Assembly: GCA_031271805.1 (NCBI GenBank)
Contig: JAISUX010000052.1
Coordinates: 1-59,892, forward strand
Origin: Tannerella sp.
GTDB lineage: Bacteria > Bacteroidota > Bacteroidia > Bacteroidales > Tannerellaceae
Direction: 5' to 3'
Length of the DNA stretch: 59,892 nucleotides
In this document: positions 1-9,502 of the stretch, one piece after another
Numbering within the stretch: the first letter of the stretch is position 1
Layout of the letters: each line of letters starts with the position of its first letter
Translations under genes and position numbers: made by a program
The notes under the pieces: model-generated
Seen by the model: only the letters and a program-made list of their open reading frames with translations
Told to the model about the DNA's origin: nothing
Databases searched by the model: none

Positions 1-2
1 AT

Positions 3-182
3 AACGAACTCGAAGTGGAGGTCGTCAATAATTGGGCTAACCGTATCATCGGCGACCGCAACCTGCCCGAAGCAGAGCGCGGACTGAAAATAGATCACGG
101 ACCACGCGCCTCAGATCCGCTGATGGAATCAGGACTGCTGAGACCGGTAAAGATTGTATCTGTTTTGTATAATCAAAAGTAA
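3..182 (+). CDS. C-terminal end of a glycoside hydrolase (partial)
   Basis: An open frame enters from the left edge and ends at TAA 180-182, giving 59 residues. The pattern NELEVEVVNNWANRIIGD followed by SGLLRPVKI is typical of the C-terminal galactose-binding-like beta-sandwich that closes many Bacteroidetes GH106 or GH2-like enzymes. The catalytic domain lies outside the window, so substrate and exact family cannot be told. It converges on the cell-shape operon, leaving 55 bp between the two stop codons. Confidence 0.6.
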   Translation, partial: NELEVEVVNNWANRIIGDRNLPEAERGLKIDHGPRASDPLMESGLLRPVKIVSVLYNQK

Positions 183-237
183 TTTGTATATTTTGCAAGA
201 AAAATTCATACATCATGTATTGCCTCTGATTAGAATT

Positions 238-1701
238 TCAATCTTCCTTCCGGCCGGAATCTATACGCAGGAATATGAACAGTAAGATTGTGAAGCCTAA
301 GAGCGAGGAACCGCCGTAACTGAAAAATGGTAGCGGTATGCCTATCACCGGGGTGATACCGCTAACCATTCCTATGTTTACCGCTACATGAAAGAAGAAA
401 ATCGAGGCGACACTATAGCCGTAAACTCGCCCGAACGTGCTGTCCTGCCGTTCGGCGACAATTATTATACGCACGAGGAAAATGCCATAGACAAGGAGCA
501 CAAATAACGAACCTAAAAAGCCGAACTCCTCGCCAACGGTGCAAAAAATAAAATCCGTCTCCTGCTCGGGCACATACTTCAGTTTCGTCTGCGTCCCGTT
601 CAAAAAACCTTTCCCCGCAAAGCCTCCCGAACCTATGGCTATCTTCGACTGATTTACATTATAGCCCGCTCCCGACTTGTCCTCTTCCAATCCCAACGAG
701 ACCTTGATACGCTGTTGTTGATGCGGTTCGAGCACATCGTCGAAAACATAATCTATCGAATACAAAAGTCCTGTCGAAATAAGTGCATACAATGCCAATA
801 ATATGAACCGCCAGACAAGTTTTTTCAGCGAATACAGGACAAAGAATAGTGACAAGCTGATAACCAACCCAATAGCCACCCAAGTGAGGTTGAATGGCCA
901 AAATTGCGATAGCAAATACGCTGTCAGGCCGACAGCGATGATTATTCCCATAATAACATTCGCAAGCCTGCGTTCCTTAAACACGAAGAACAGCATCACA
1001 CAGATGACCGCAAGTATAATACCGATAACAATAATCTCGCCCGCAGGCGTCATTCCCCAAATGACGGATTCGTATTTCAACTCGATTATGAAGAACAGAA
1101 CCGCGCTGAGGCTCGTAAGAAGCACATAGCCCGACATCCCTTCGAGATAGAACACTAAGGCGAAAGCGACGAATACAAGCGCCGTACCGGCCTCCTTCTG
1201 CATTATGATACACAACATCGGCAGCAGAACTATAAACGCAGATGTAATAAAATTCCTCGGTGTCAGCAGTTTAAAGTCATAAGTATTCATAAATTTGGCA
1301 AGCGCCAAGGCAGTAGCGAATTTAGCGAACTCAGCCGGCTGCAAACGTATAGTCGAAGTAATCTGAAGCCACGAATGAGAGCCTTTGATGTTTGGAGCAA
1401 TGAAGATGGTAAGTATCAGCCCAATAACTACAACAGCATAGATGATAAAAGCAAATGTCTCGAAAAAATTCTTGTCGAGCATCGTGATAAAAAAGATAAG
1501 TAATAACGACGCCGCCATCCAAAAAAGCTGGCTCACAGGGCGACTTGAAAGCGTAAGCGTCGTATCCGAGCCGAGATTATAGCTCGCCGCATAAATGCTC
1601 ACCCATCCCGCAATCACCATAATAGCGTACAAAATGATTGTAATCCAGTCGATCGACCGCCATGTGCTTGTCGTCTTATTCTGTTGCAACCGTGTTTCCA
1701 T
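238..1701 (-). CDS. rodA: RodA, SEDS-family peptidoglycan glycosyltransferase
   Basis: Polytopic inner-membrane protein of 487 aa that polymerises lipid II in the elongasome together with PBP2. Visible SEDS signatures are RLQPAEFAKFATALAL, ETDFIFCTVGEEFGFLG and the C-terminal GIPLPFFSYGGSSLLGF. At 487 aa it is longer than the roughly 370 aa of proteobacterial RodA. The surplus is extra hydrophobic sequence around residues 190-330, which I believe is common in Bacteroidetes RodA. The first 26 bp of the gene overlap the end of the PBP2 gene, implying translational coupling. It is the last gene of the purH-mre-mrd-rod series. Confidence 0.95.
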   Translation of the reverse strand: METRLQQNKTTSTWRSIDWITIILYAIMVIAGWVSIYAASYNLGSDTTLTLSSRPVSQLFWMAASLLLIFFITMLDKNFFETFAFIIYAVVVIGLILTIFIAPNIKGSHSWLQITSTIRLQPAEFAKFATALALAKFMNTYDFKLLTPRNFITSAFIVLLPMLCIIMQKEAGTALVFVAFALVFYLEGMSGYVLLTSLSAVLFFIIELKYESVIWGMTPAGEIIVIGIILAVICVMLFFVFKERRLANVIMGIIIAVGLTAYLLSQFWPFNLTWVAIGLVISLSLFFVLYSLKKLVWRFILLALYALISTGLLYSIDYVFDDVLEPHQQQRIKVSLGLEEDKSGAGYNVNQSKIAIGSGGFAGKGFLNGTQTKLKYVPEQETDFIFCTVGEEFGFLGSLFVLLVYGIFLVRIIIVAERQDSTFGRVYGYSVASIFFFHVAVNIGMVSGITPVIGIPLPFFSYGGSSLLGFTILLFIFLRIDSGRKED

Positions 1702-3571
1702 CTTTCTTAATATAATAAGGTGAATTGGATGAGGTGTCCCAGTTTGTCATCTGAGTAACCAGATACTTGTCGTAATAAGGGATTTCGCCATACAAATACT
1801 TCTCAAGCATGAGGCGGGCCATTGGCACCGAGACGGTTGCGCCCCAGCCGCCATTCTCAATAAAGACTGCTATGGCAACCTTGGGATTCTTGTATGGAGC
1901 GAACGAGATACATGCCGAGTGGTCGCGTCCGTGCGGGTTCTGTACCGTCCCTGTCTTGCCACACACCTCAATATCAGGCAGATACAACCTTGTGCAGGTA
2001 CCACCCGTCACAGCGCCCCTCATTCCTTCCGCTACGATATTGTAGTACTGTTCGTCGATGCCGGTATATTTACGTGTCCGGTATTTTTCTTCGAGTTCCA
2101 TATCCTGTATTTCGCGCACGATATGAGGCGTTATATAATAGCCACGATTGGCGATTGTGGCGGCAAGATTGCAGATTTGAAGCGGCGTAGCGTTGATTTC
2201 GCCCTGGCCGATGGAAATCGACACAATGCTGCTTGAGTTCCAGCGATTGTTATAGACCTTGTTATAGTAATTGCTGTTAGGAATAAAACCGCGGATCTCT
2301 CCGGGCAGGTCAATACCGAGCGGATAACCGTAACCCATTGATACCATGTAATTTTTCCACACTTCAAATGCTTCCTGGACATTTTTGTGACGTGAACGGC
2401 TGTCAAGCATATCATGTAAACCCCAGCAAAAGAAGGCATTACACGAAGTGGCCAGCGCCGGGACTATCGACAGGGGCGAGAAATGTGAGTGGCAAGCCGG
2501 ATGACCGCCGAGATAGGGATAACCGGCCGCACAGGAATATAGCTTGTCGCGATTGATAACCCCTTCTTGCAGGAAAATCAATCCCTGAGCCGGTTTGAAA
2601 GTAGAACCCGGCGAATACGAACCCATGATTGAGCGGTCGAGCAGCGGCTTATTAGGATCGCGTTCGAGCATCAGGTAATTAGTGATACGTTGCCGTCCGT
2701 TGAGCAGACCGGGGTCGTAAGATGGCGCCGTCACGAGGCACAGCACTTCTCCCGTCGAAGGCTCAATCATCACTATAGAACCCCTTTTTGTGCCCATCAA
2801 AGCCTCGCCAAACGCCTGAAGTTCAATGTCTATCGCAAGCGTAATATTTTTCCCCGAAACAGGCGCCTCATCATGTTTCCCTTCTTCAAATTTGCCTTTG
2901 ATAACGCCGTGGACATCGCGTAAAAGTATCTCAACGCCTTTCTCACCACGCAACACTTTCTCATACGAACGTTCCACTCCCGAACGACCGGAATAGTCGC
3001 CCGACACGAAATAATCGTCCGCCTCAATATCTTTACGGTTCACCTCGCCAACATAACCGAGCAAATTTGCCCCGACCGTATAGCCATATTCTCGCAGGGC
3101 GCGATTACGGATATAGAAACCGGGAAACTTATAAAGTTTCTCCTGAAGGACGCCGTACATATCCGAAGACAACTGATTCATAAACACTTGCGGCACAAAA
3201 CGCGAATATCCTGGATTGAAATTTCGGTCTTTGATGTTTGCCATCCTCTGCTTAAAATTCTCTTTACTGATATTTATCGTCGCGCAAAAATCAACAGTAT
3301 CCAACTGCTTTACTTCGTTGTCAATAAACATGATATCGTAGGACGGCTGATTATAAACCAACAGACGTTCCTGGCGGTCATAAATCACTCCTCGTGCGGG
3401 ATAAAGAGTGCGTCTCTGAAAAGCGTTGCTGTAAGCCCATTTCGCATAATCGTTACTTACAATCTGCAAAATAAAAAGACGTATCAGCAAAAACAGCAAC
3501 AACGCGATAATGACGCCGATAATAATTAACCGCCGGTTAGTATAGGAGTATTGACCGCTTCGATTATCCAC
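1676..3571 (-). CDS. mrdA: Penicillin-binding protein 2 (elongasome transpeptidase)
   Basis: Class B PBP of 631 aa that cross-links peptidoglycan during lateral wall growth. One N-terminal membrane anchor (about residues 14-34) is followed by the PBP dimerisation domain and the transpeptidase domain. All three active-site motifs are present: the SxxK serine in SPGSTFKP, SCN in ATSCNAFFCWGL and KTG in VCGKTGTVQNPHG. The start overlaps the end of mreD by 8 bp and the 3' end overlaps rodA by 26 bp. Confidence 0.95.
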   Translation of the reverse strand: MDNRSGQYSYTNRRLIIIGVIIALLLFLLIRLFILQIVSNDYAKWAYSNAFQRRTLYPARGVIYDRQERLLVYNQPSYDIMFIDNEVKQLDTVDFCATINISKENFKQRMANIKDRNFNPGYSRFVPQVFMNQLSSDMYGVLQEKLYKFPGFYIRNRALREYGYTVGANLLGYVGEVNRKDIEADDYFVSGDYSGRSGVERSYEKVLRGEKGVEILLRDVHGVIKGKFEEGKHDEAPVSGKNITLAIDIELQAFGEALMGTKRGSIVMIEPSTGEVLCLVTAPSYDPGLLNGRQRITNYLMLERDPNKPLLDRSIMGSYSPGSTFKPAQGLIFLQEGVINRDKLYSCAAGYPYLGGHPACHSHFSPLSIVPALATSCNAFFCWGLHDMLDSRSRHKNVQEAFEVWKNYMVSMGYGYPLGIDLPGEIRGFIPNSNYYNKVYNNRWNSSSIVSISIGQGEINATPLQICNLAATIANRGYYITPHIVREIQDMELEEKYRTRKYTGIDEQYYNIVAEGMRGAVTGGTCTRLYLPDIEVCGKTGTVQNPHGRDHSACISFAPYKNPKVAIAVFIENGGWGATVSVPMARLMLEKYLYGEIPYYDKYLVTQMTNWDTSSNSPYYIKKDGNTVATE

Positions 3572-4082
3572 TTTTCGCGTTGCTTAAATTAAACGATTCT
3601 ATGACTAACAGCAATATTGACGTAAACAATATGCTCGAAAACATGCGAATCAACATCAGCGCCGGCCTGAAGAAACCGAATGATTCTATCAGGAATAACG
3701 CAATATGATGAATTGCAACCAACAAAAGAATATACCGGATATACCTCCCGTATCCGAACAGCCGGAAGGAAGGGATACTGCCTTCGGGTATCTCGCGCAC
3801 ATCGACAAAACCTTTCATCACCGGCATCCGCATCAAACCCATAAACGAGCAGGCAGCGGCATGAATCCCGAAAGTATTTGAAAAAATATCTATCAGCAAT
3901 CCCAGAAAAAAGGACAGAGAAATCACTTTTGAACGGCTCATGTCGAATGGCAACTTGAATATGGCGCATAGATAGACAAACGGAGTCGCATAGCCGAACA
4001 GGTGAATATTGTTCGCCACAAGCACCTGCAGCAAGATAAACACCACAAAATAAAAAAATATCCTGTACCACTGACTAATCAT
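3564..4082 (-). CDS. mreD: MreD, rod shape-determining membrane protein
   Basis: Small, very hydrophobic protein of 172 aa with about five predicted transmembrane segments and few charged residues. MreD is poorly conserved in sequence. The call rests on hydrophobicity, size and its place between mreC and mrdA, with 8-bp overlaps on both sides. A frame-shifted open frame of 160 codons covers the same DNA but has no membrane character and is a shadow. Confidence 0.85.
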   Translation of the reverse strand: MISQWYRIFFYFVVFILLQVLVANNIHLFGYATPFVYLCAIFKLPFDMSRSKVISLSFFLGLLIDIFSNTFGIHAAACSFMGLMRMPVMKGFVDVREIPEGSIPSFRLFGYGRYIRYILLLVAIHHIALFLIESFGFFRPALMLIRMFSSILFTSILLLVIESFNLSNAKSG

Positions 4083-4953
4083 TCCGTACCGCCTCCTTCT
4101 CTATATCTTTTTGTTCTTTTTGCAAAGGATTTTCTATCACAAACAGATCTCCAAGCGATTGAAAATCAGACAATAACCTAACTTTCAACGAATAGAAATT
4201 ATCATCATTTTGCTTGTTATAACTCTCAACAATGCCTACCATGACCCCACGCGGAAAGACTGCCGAATAACCGCTTGTGACAATGGTGTCGCCCACTTCA
4301 AACGTCGAATGGGAAGGCAGTTCTTCAAGATAGGCATACTTCACGTCGCCGCCTTTCCATGACAGAGCGCCGAAATAATTAGTATTCTTGATTTTGCAAC
4401 TGATTTTCAGTTTCACATTAAGCAGCGAAATAACGACCGAATAATGGCTGCCGACTGTCATGACAATGCCTACAACTCCATCGGGCGAAACAACGCCCAT
4501 ATCGGAACGTATGCCGTCTTCAAAACCTTTATTTATCGTGATATAATTGGACAGGTAGTTAGTTGTATTCCTCACAACGCCGGCCGGAATATAGCGGTAA
4601 GGATAATTCTGCAAAGGGATACTGTCGGTCGAAATAGTATCATTAACAAACACTTTGCGGATAGAAACCGTATCTTTCATATTCGCGTCAAGCAATTCGC
4701 GCAATCTTATCACTTCCATTTCCAACTCGCCTACATGCTTGATCAAACGGCGGTTTTCGCCCTTAAGGTAAAGATATGAAAAAATAGAATTTGACACCGA
4801 TGACACTCCGCCCGCCACCACATTAGCCGAACTGAGAATCATGTTTCGCTGGTAAGCATTGTTCCTGTATATCAACACAAAGGATATTATTTCAAAAAAC
4901 AAAAACAATATCCAATGTCGTTGAGCAACAATAAACTCCAGCAACTTTCTCAT
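4075..4953 (-). CDS. mreC: MreC, rod shape-determining protein
   Basis: Bitopic protein of 292 aa that joins MreB/MreD to the periplasmic PBP2 complex. One membrane segment (about residues 14-31) is followed by a coiled coil (about 65-95, LIKHVGELEMEVIRLREL) and the double beta-barrel domain. That domain includes GVVSPDGVVGIVMTVGSHYS and DTIVTSGYSAVFPRGVMVG. The gene starts 10 bp after mreB and its 3' end overlaps mreD by 8 bp. Confidence 0.95.
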   Translation of the reverse strand: MRKLLEFIVAQRHWILFLFFEIISFVLIYRNNAYQRNMILSSANVVAGGVSSVSNSIFSYLYLKGENRRLIKHVGELEMEVIRLRELLDANMKDTVSIRKVFVNDTISTDSIPLQNYPYRYIPAGVVRNTTNYLSNYITINKGFEDGIRSDMGVVSPDGVVGIVMTVGSHYSVVISLLNVKLKISCKIKNTNYFGALSWKGGDVKYAYLEELPSHSTFEVGDTIVTSGYSAVFPRGVMVGIVESYNKQNDDNFYSLKVRLLSDFQSLGDLFVIENPLQKEQKDIEKEAVRND

Positions 4954-4963
4954 ATCGACCTAA

Positions 4964-5986
4964 TCAACTCTTATAGAGGAAATTAAACTTATTGAGATTT
5001 TTCAGAGCAATGCCTGTGCCTCTCGCCACCGCTCTCAACGGGTCTTCGGCGACACGGAACTGAATCTTAATCTTATCGGTAAGTCGCTTATCCAAGCCTC
5101 GCAACAATGCCCCGCCTCCGGTAAGATGTATGCCGTTCTTAACAATGTCGGCATACAATTCGGGCGGAGTATTTTCAAGTGCGCTCATCACCGCCGACTC
5201 AACCCTCAGTATCGACTTGTCGAGACAGTGGGCTATTTCCTGATAGGAGATCGGGACGACCATCGGCGAGGAATTCATCACATTCGGCCCTTTGACGATA
5301 TAATCATCCGGCGGATTATCTAACGAAGTCAAAACGGAGCCGACATTTATTTTTATCCTTTCCGCCATTCTCTCGCCGACTTTTACATTGTGCTGGCGAC
5401 GCATATATTCGACAATATCCTCCGTGAACGCATCCCCGGCAACCTGGATAGATGTTTTTGCAACTATGCCGCCAAGGGAAATCACGGCTACCTCCGTCGT
5501 TCCGCCGCCAATATCCACTATCATATTGCCTTCGGGAGCTTCGACATCGAGACCAATTCCCACAGCCGAGGCCATAGGCTCCTCAATCAGATAAACTTCT
5601 TTGCCGCCCGCCCTTTCCGACGAATCTCTCACCGCACGACGCTCAACCTCGGTGGCGCCCGTCGGAACGCAAATAACGATTCGCAAAGGAGGCGAAAACC
5701 ACTTGTTTTTGAAATTTATCATCTTTATCATTCCGCGAATCATCTGTTCGGCAGCATAAAAATCCGCGATGACGCCTTTGCCCAAGGGACGTATGGTTCG
5801 GATACCGGGATTCGTCTTTTCCGACCACAACCGCGCTTCTTCGCCGACAGCAAGCACCTTGTCGGTTTTCGTATCCAACGCTACTACCGACGGCGCATCT
5901 ACCATAATCTTATCATCACAGATAATAATCGTATTAGCCGTTCCCAAGTCTATAGCTATATCTTTTGTAAATGAAAAAAATCCCAT
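4964..5986 (-). CDS. mreB: MreB, actin-like cell-shape protein
   Basis: Cytoplasmic actin homologue of 340 aa that forms membrane-attached filaments organising the elongasome. The ATP-fold signatures are intact: IDLGTANT (phosphate 1), VDIGGGTTEVAVIS (phosphate 2) and LTGGGALLRGLD (adenosine). N-terminal MGFFSF is a plausible short membrane-contacting segment. It lies 19 bp downstream of purH. I see no separate promoter in that gap, so it is probably transcribed with purH. Confidence 0.97.
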   Translation of the reverse strand: MGFFSFTKDIAIDLGTANTIIICDDKIMVDAPSVVALDTKTDKVLAVGEEARLWSEKTNPGIRTIRPLGKGVIADFYAAEQMIRGMIKMINFKNKWFSPPLRIVICVPTGATEVERRAVRDSSERAGGKEVYLIEEPMASAVGIGLDVEAPEGNMIVDIGGGTTEVAVISLGGIVAKTSIQVAGDAFTEDIVEYMRRQHNVKVGERMAERIKINVGSVLTSLDNPPDDYIVKGPNVMNSSPMVVPISYQEIAHCLDKSILRVESAVMSALENTPPELYADIVKNGIHLTGGGALLRGLDKRLTDKIKIQFRVAEDPLRAVARGTGIALKNLNKFNFLYKS

Positions 5987-6005
5987 ATTCTTTGATTTTA
6001 ATTTG

Positions 6006-7532
6006 TTAATGTTTGAAATGTCGAACGCCGGTTTTAACCATGCTCAGGTCGTGTTCGTTACAATATTCTATTGATAACTTGTCGTTTATTGAGCCTCCGG
6101 GTTGGATTACCGACGTTATGCCGACGGCTTTTGCTATCTCCACGCAGTCGGGGAACGGGAAGAAAGCGTCGGAAGCCATTACTGCGCCGTTGAGGTCGAA
6201 GCCGAAAGAGCGGGCTTTCTCGATAGCTTGCTTCAGGGCATCAACGCGGGAGGTCTGCCCTACCCCACTCGCACACAACTGTTTGCCTTTGACCAAAGTT
6301 ATTGCGTTCGACTTGCTATGTTTCACTAACTTGTTGGCGAACAGCAAGTCTGTCACCTCCGCTTCGGTCGGTTGCTTAATACTCATCGGTTCAAGATCGG
6401 ACGCCGTCTGTATGCTCGTATCACGGTCTTGCGCCAAGACGCCGCTCAAGAGTGAACGGAACTGTTTCGGCGAGGCTTTGGCGGCAGGTTTACGCTTCAG
6501 GATTATGCGGTTTTTCTTCTGCCTGAGGATGTCGAGCGCCTCGGCTGTGTATTCGGGTGCGATGATGATTTCAAAGAATATCTTTGTTATTTCCTCCGCC
6601 GAAGCGCCGTCGATAACGCCGTTGGTAACCAACACTCCGCCGAAGGCCGATACCGGGTCGCCGGCGAGAGCGTCCTTCCATGCATCGAGGATTACGGGAC
6701 GAGAGGCTATGCCGCAAGCGTTATTGTGCTTGAGTATGGCGAATGTCGGCTCGTCAAATTCGTCAATAAGCGTGACCGCCGAATCTATGTCCAAAAGGTT
6801 GTTGTAGGATATTTCTTTACCGTTGAGTTTCTCGAACAGGGCGTCCAAATCTCCATAAAAAACGCCCTTCTGATGCGGGTTCTCACCATAGCGCATGACG
6901 TTAGGCGTGTCGGCCGCAGCGCGGAAATAAGAACCTTCGCCGCCATCGAAATAATTGAATATGGCGGCATCGTAACCCGATGAAACGGCGAAGGCCTCTT
7001 TTGCGAACCAGCGGCGGTCGGCCAAATCGGTCTCGACTCCCTTTTCTTCGAGCAGCTTGCTCAACGGTTCGTATTGCTTTTTAGAGGCTACAATAAGCAC
7101 ATCGGCATAGTTCTTCGCCGCCGCGCGTATCAGAGAAATGCCCCCAATATCTATCTTTTCTATAATATCATCGTCAGGCGCTCCCGACGCTACGGTATCT
7201 TCAAACGGATACAAATCGACGATTACAAGGTCGATTTCCGGAATTTCATACTGTGACGTTTGTGCACGGTCGCCCTCATTGTCACGACGTGCAAGTATGC
7301 CGCCGAAAACCTTGGGGTGCAAGGTCTTAACCCTTCCGCCGAGTATCGAGGGATAACCCGTCAAATCTTCAACCGCCTCGCAAGGCATGCCTAACGATTC
7401 AATGAATTTCTGCGTCCCGCCGGTAGATACAAATGTCACGCCTTCTACATAAAGTTTTTTCAAAATTTCATCCAAACCGTCTTTGTGATAAACAGACACT
7501 AATGCCCGTTTAATTCTCTTTTTACTTCCCAT
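6006..7532 (-). CDS. purH: Bifunctional AICAR transformylase / IMP cyclohydrolase
   Basis: Catalyses the last two steps of de novo IMP synthesis; 508 aa. The N-terminal cyclohydrolase domain carries STGGTQKFIE and KTLHPKVFGGILARR. The C-terminal transformylase domain carries the KHNNACGIA motif (usually KHxNPCG) and IQPGGSINDK. The open frame extends 11 codons further upstream (to 7565), but MGSKKRIKRALVSVYHKDGL matches the family N-terminus, and a promoter-like TACATTTG at 7563-7570 would cover the longer start. I therefore use ATG at 7532. It heads the mre-mrd-rod gene series. Confidence 0.96.
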   Translation of the reverse strand: MGSKKRIKRALVSVYHKDGLDEILKKLYVEGVTFVSTGGTQKFIESLGMPCEAVEDLTGYPSILGGRVKTLHPKVFGGILARRDNEGDRAQTSQYEIPEIDLVIVDLYPFEDTVASGAPDDDIIEKIDIGGISLIRAAAKNYADVLIVASKKQYEPLSKLLEEKGVETDLADRRWFAKEAFAVSSGYDAAIFNYFDGGEGSYFRAAADTPNVMRYGENPHQKGVFYGDLDALFEKLNGKEISYNNLLDIDSAVTLIDEFDEPTFAILKHNNACGIASRPVILDAWKDALAGDPVSAFGGVLVTNGVIDGASAEEITKIFFEIIIAPEYTAEALDILRQKKNRIILKRKPAAKASPKQFRSLLSGVLAQDRDTSIQTASDLEPMSIKQPTEAEVTDLLFANKLVKHSKSNAITLVKGKQLCASGVGQTSRVDALKQAIEKARSFGFDLNGAVMASDAFFPFPDCVEIAKAVGITSVIQPGGSINDKLSIEYCNEHDLSMVKTGVRHFKH

Positions 7533-7562
7533 TATTTCTTCTTTTTTATTTAAAAAAACGTG

Positions 7563-7570
7563 CAAATGTA
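7563..7570 (-). promoter_or_regulatory. Promoter -7 box upstream of purH
   Basis: Minus-strand TACATTTG fits the Bacteroidetes -7 consensus TAnnTTTG about 30 bp before the purH ATG. No clear TTTG -33 box lies at the usual distance, so this is a tentative call. If correct, this promoter drives purH and perhaps the cell-shape genes behind it. Confidence 0.4.
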
Positions 7571-7613
7571 ATGTTTTTTTTTGAGAAAAAGAAGTTATTG
7601 CGGAATAAAATTC

Positions 7614-8780
7614 TTATCCGACGAGATTTTTGAATTTATTAAAGATTTTATCTTTTGCGTTTTGGTTGGGTTGGAAGTTGGTCGAAGACTGCATTGAGCG
7701 AATTTTTGTCTTCTCGTCGCTCGAAACCGATTCGGGGATATAGACGCCGATATTGACAAGTAAATCACCTGTGCCATAGCCATTTACCGACGGCAAACCC
7801 TTGCCGCGCAGTCTCAAAATCTTACCCGGTTGAGTACCCGGGTCGATTTTGACCTTAGCCCTGCCGTCAATTGTCGGCACCTCGACGGTATCGCCGAGTA
7901 TCGCCTGCGGAACAGAAAGCAAAAGATTATATATCAAATCATTATCGTCACGAATAAGTTCTTTGTCATGTTCTTCCTCGATAACCACGAGCAGGTCGCC
8001 ACAGTCACCGCCACGCCTTCCGGCATTACCTTTGCCGCGCAGTTGCAACTGCATACCTTCCTGCACTCCGGCGGGAATATTTATGGATATGATTTCCTCA
8101 TCGTAAACGACGCCCTCGCCGTTACATGACGGGCATTTTTTGGTTATCATCGTACCTTCGCCGTTGCACGACGGACAAACGGATTGTGTCTGCATCTGGC
8201 CGATGATTGTGCGCGTGACGTGAGTGACCACGCCACTGCCGTGGCAGGTCGAACAGGTTTTCGTGTTTCCGTCGCCGTCCGCGCCTGTAGCGTGACACTT
8301 CGAGCAGGCGACATATTTCTTTACTTTTATCTTCTTTTCGACACCGCTTGCAACCTCTTTGAGTGTCAATTTGACTTTTACCCGCAAGTCCGAGCCTCGA
8401 GGCCTGACGACCCTGCGTCCGCCTCTTGAGCTACTTCCGAAGCCTCCTTCGCCGCCGAAGAAACTGCTGAAATGTCCTCCGAACAAGTCGCCGAACTGCG
8501 CGAATATGTCGTCCATCGTCATGCCGCCGCCATAGCCGCCTGCCGCCGAACTGCCTACTCCCGCATGGCCAAACTGGTCGTACCGTTGCCGTTTCTCCTG
8601 ATTGCTCAATACATCATAGGCCTCGGCAGCTTCTTTAAATTTTTCCTCGGCTTCTTTGTCGCCGGGATTCTTGTCGGGGTGGTACTGTATCGCCTTCTTG
8701 CGATAGGCCGACTTTATCTCGTCCGCCGTAGCGTTCTTGGCGACGCCCAATACTTCATAATAATCTCTCTTGTTTGCCAT
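7614..8780 (-). CDS. dnaJ: Chaperone DnaJ (Hsp40)
   Basis: Full-length type I J-protein of 388 aa that stimulates DnaK and delivers unfolded clients. The J domain with HPD (YHPDKNPGD) occupies residues 1-70, followed by a Gly/Phe-rich linker. Then come four CxxCxGxG zinc motifs ([24 protein letters not shown] twice) and the client-binding C-terminal domain. It lies 12 bp downstream of grpE, the common grpE-dnaJ arrangement; dnaK is not in the window. Confidence 0.97.
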   Translation of the reverse strand: MANKRDYYEVLGVAKNATADEIKSAYRKKAIQYHPDKNPGDKEAEEKFKEAAEAYDVLSNQEKRQRYDQFGHAGVGSSAAGGYGGGMTMDDIFAQFGDLFGGHFSSFFGGEGGFGSSSRGGRRVVRPRGSDLRVKVKLTLKEVASGVEKKIKVKKYVACSKCHATGADGDGNTKTCSTCHGSGVVTHVTRTIIGQMQTQSVCPSCNGEGTMITKKCPSCNGEGVVYDEEIISINIPAGVQEGMQLQLRGKGNAGRRGGDCGDLLVVIEEEHDKELIRDDNDLIYNLLLSVPQAILGDTVEVPTIDGRAKVKIDPGTQPGKILRLRGKGLPSVNGYGTGDLLVNIGVYIPESVSSDEKTKIRSMQSSTNFQPNQNAKDKIFNKFKNLVG

Positions 8781-8792
8781 TATCTCTTTATT

Positions 8793-9401
8793 TTATTCTC
8801 CGACAACCACTTTGGCATGTCGAAGCACTTTGTCATACAGCGTGTAACCTGTTTGTACACAGCTTATTACCTTTCCTTTATCGTCCTTACCGGGAGAAGG
8901 GATGATAGCTATCGCCTCGAACAACTCAGTATCGAAAGGCTGCCCGACAGCCTCTATCGCTTTGACGCCTTGCTGGCCGAGGAAAGCCATGAATTTGTCG
9001 TAAATCAATTTAACGCCCTCAATAGTCGAAGTCAGATCTTCGGTCTTCCGCATAGTTTCCAAAGCCCGCTCAAAATCATCAACCACAGGCAGGATATTCG
9101 TCAACACCGAAGCGCCGCCGCTCTTTATCAGGTCGGCTTTCTCGCGAATCGTCCGCTTGCGGAAATTGTCGTATTCGGCCATCAATCGCAAATGCGCATC
9201 GTTCAAAGCAGCATATTTTTCCTCCAAAACCTCAAGATCTGTCTTGTCTGACAAATTGTCGGATTCAACAGCGTTTTCCGACAAATTATCAGGTTCGTCC
9301 TGCAATTCTGTCACTTCGCCTCCTTCGGTTTCAAAGTCCTTATTTTCGTCTTCACTCTCTATATCGACGGTATTATCTACCTTCTCGCTGTTTATTTCCA
9401 T
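8793..9401 (-). CDS. grpE: GrpE, DnaK nucleotide exchange factor
   Basis: Protein of 202 aa. A very acidic, low-complexity N-terminus (about residues 1-55) precedes the long helical dimerisation region (LEEKYAALNDAHLRLMAEYD, NFRKRTIREK). The C-terminal beta domain contains VGQPFDTELFEAIA and YTLYDKVLRHAKVVVGE. GrpE releases ADP from DnaK. First gene of the grpE-dnaJ unit. I could not find a convincing TAnnTTTG promoter upstream, which leaves room for a heat-shock type control element. Confidence 0.95.
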   Translation of the reverse strand: MEINSEKVDNTVDIESEDENKDFETEGGEVTELQDEPDNLSENAVESDNLSDKTDLEVLEEKYAALNDAHLRLMAEYDNFRKRTIREKADLIKSGGASVLTNILPVVDDFERALETMRKTEDLTSTIEGVKLIYDKFMAFLGQQGVKAIEAVGQPFDTELFEAIAIIPSPGKDDKGKVISCVQTGYTLYDKVLRHAKVVVGE

Positions 9402-9450
9402 ATATTTTTAAATTTGACATTAATCATTTTCAAACTACAACGGCAAAAAT

Positions 9451-9481
9451 TTTGCCAATAATAAAAAAAAGCGTAATTTTG
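9451..9481 (+). promoter_or_regulatory. Bacteroides-type promoter for the PDZ/DUF4136 gene
   Basis: TTTG at 9451-9454 and TAATTTTG at 9474-9481 are separated by 19 bp, an exact match to the Bacteroidetes primary sigma promoter layout. Transcription would start near 9488. Confidence 0.65.
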
Positions 9482-9502
9482 TGACATAATTTTTTATGAT
9501 TT

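Noticed and set aside
6013-6807. Plus-strand open frame of 264 codons across purH
   Set aside because: It lies fully antisense to a well-conserved gene, is Ser/Ala/Arg-rich without domain motifs, and has no promoter or ribosome-binding site.
8472-9251. Plus-strand open frame of 259 codons across dnaJ/grpE
   Set aside because: It is complementary to both conserved chaperone genes and crosses their boundary.
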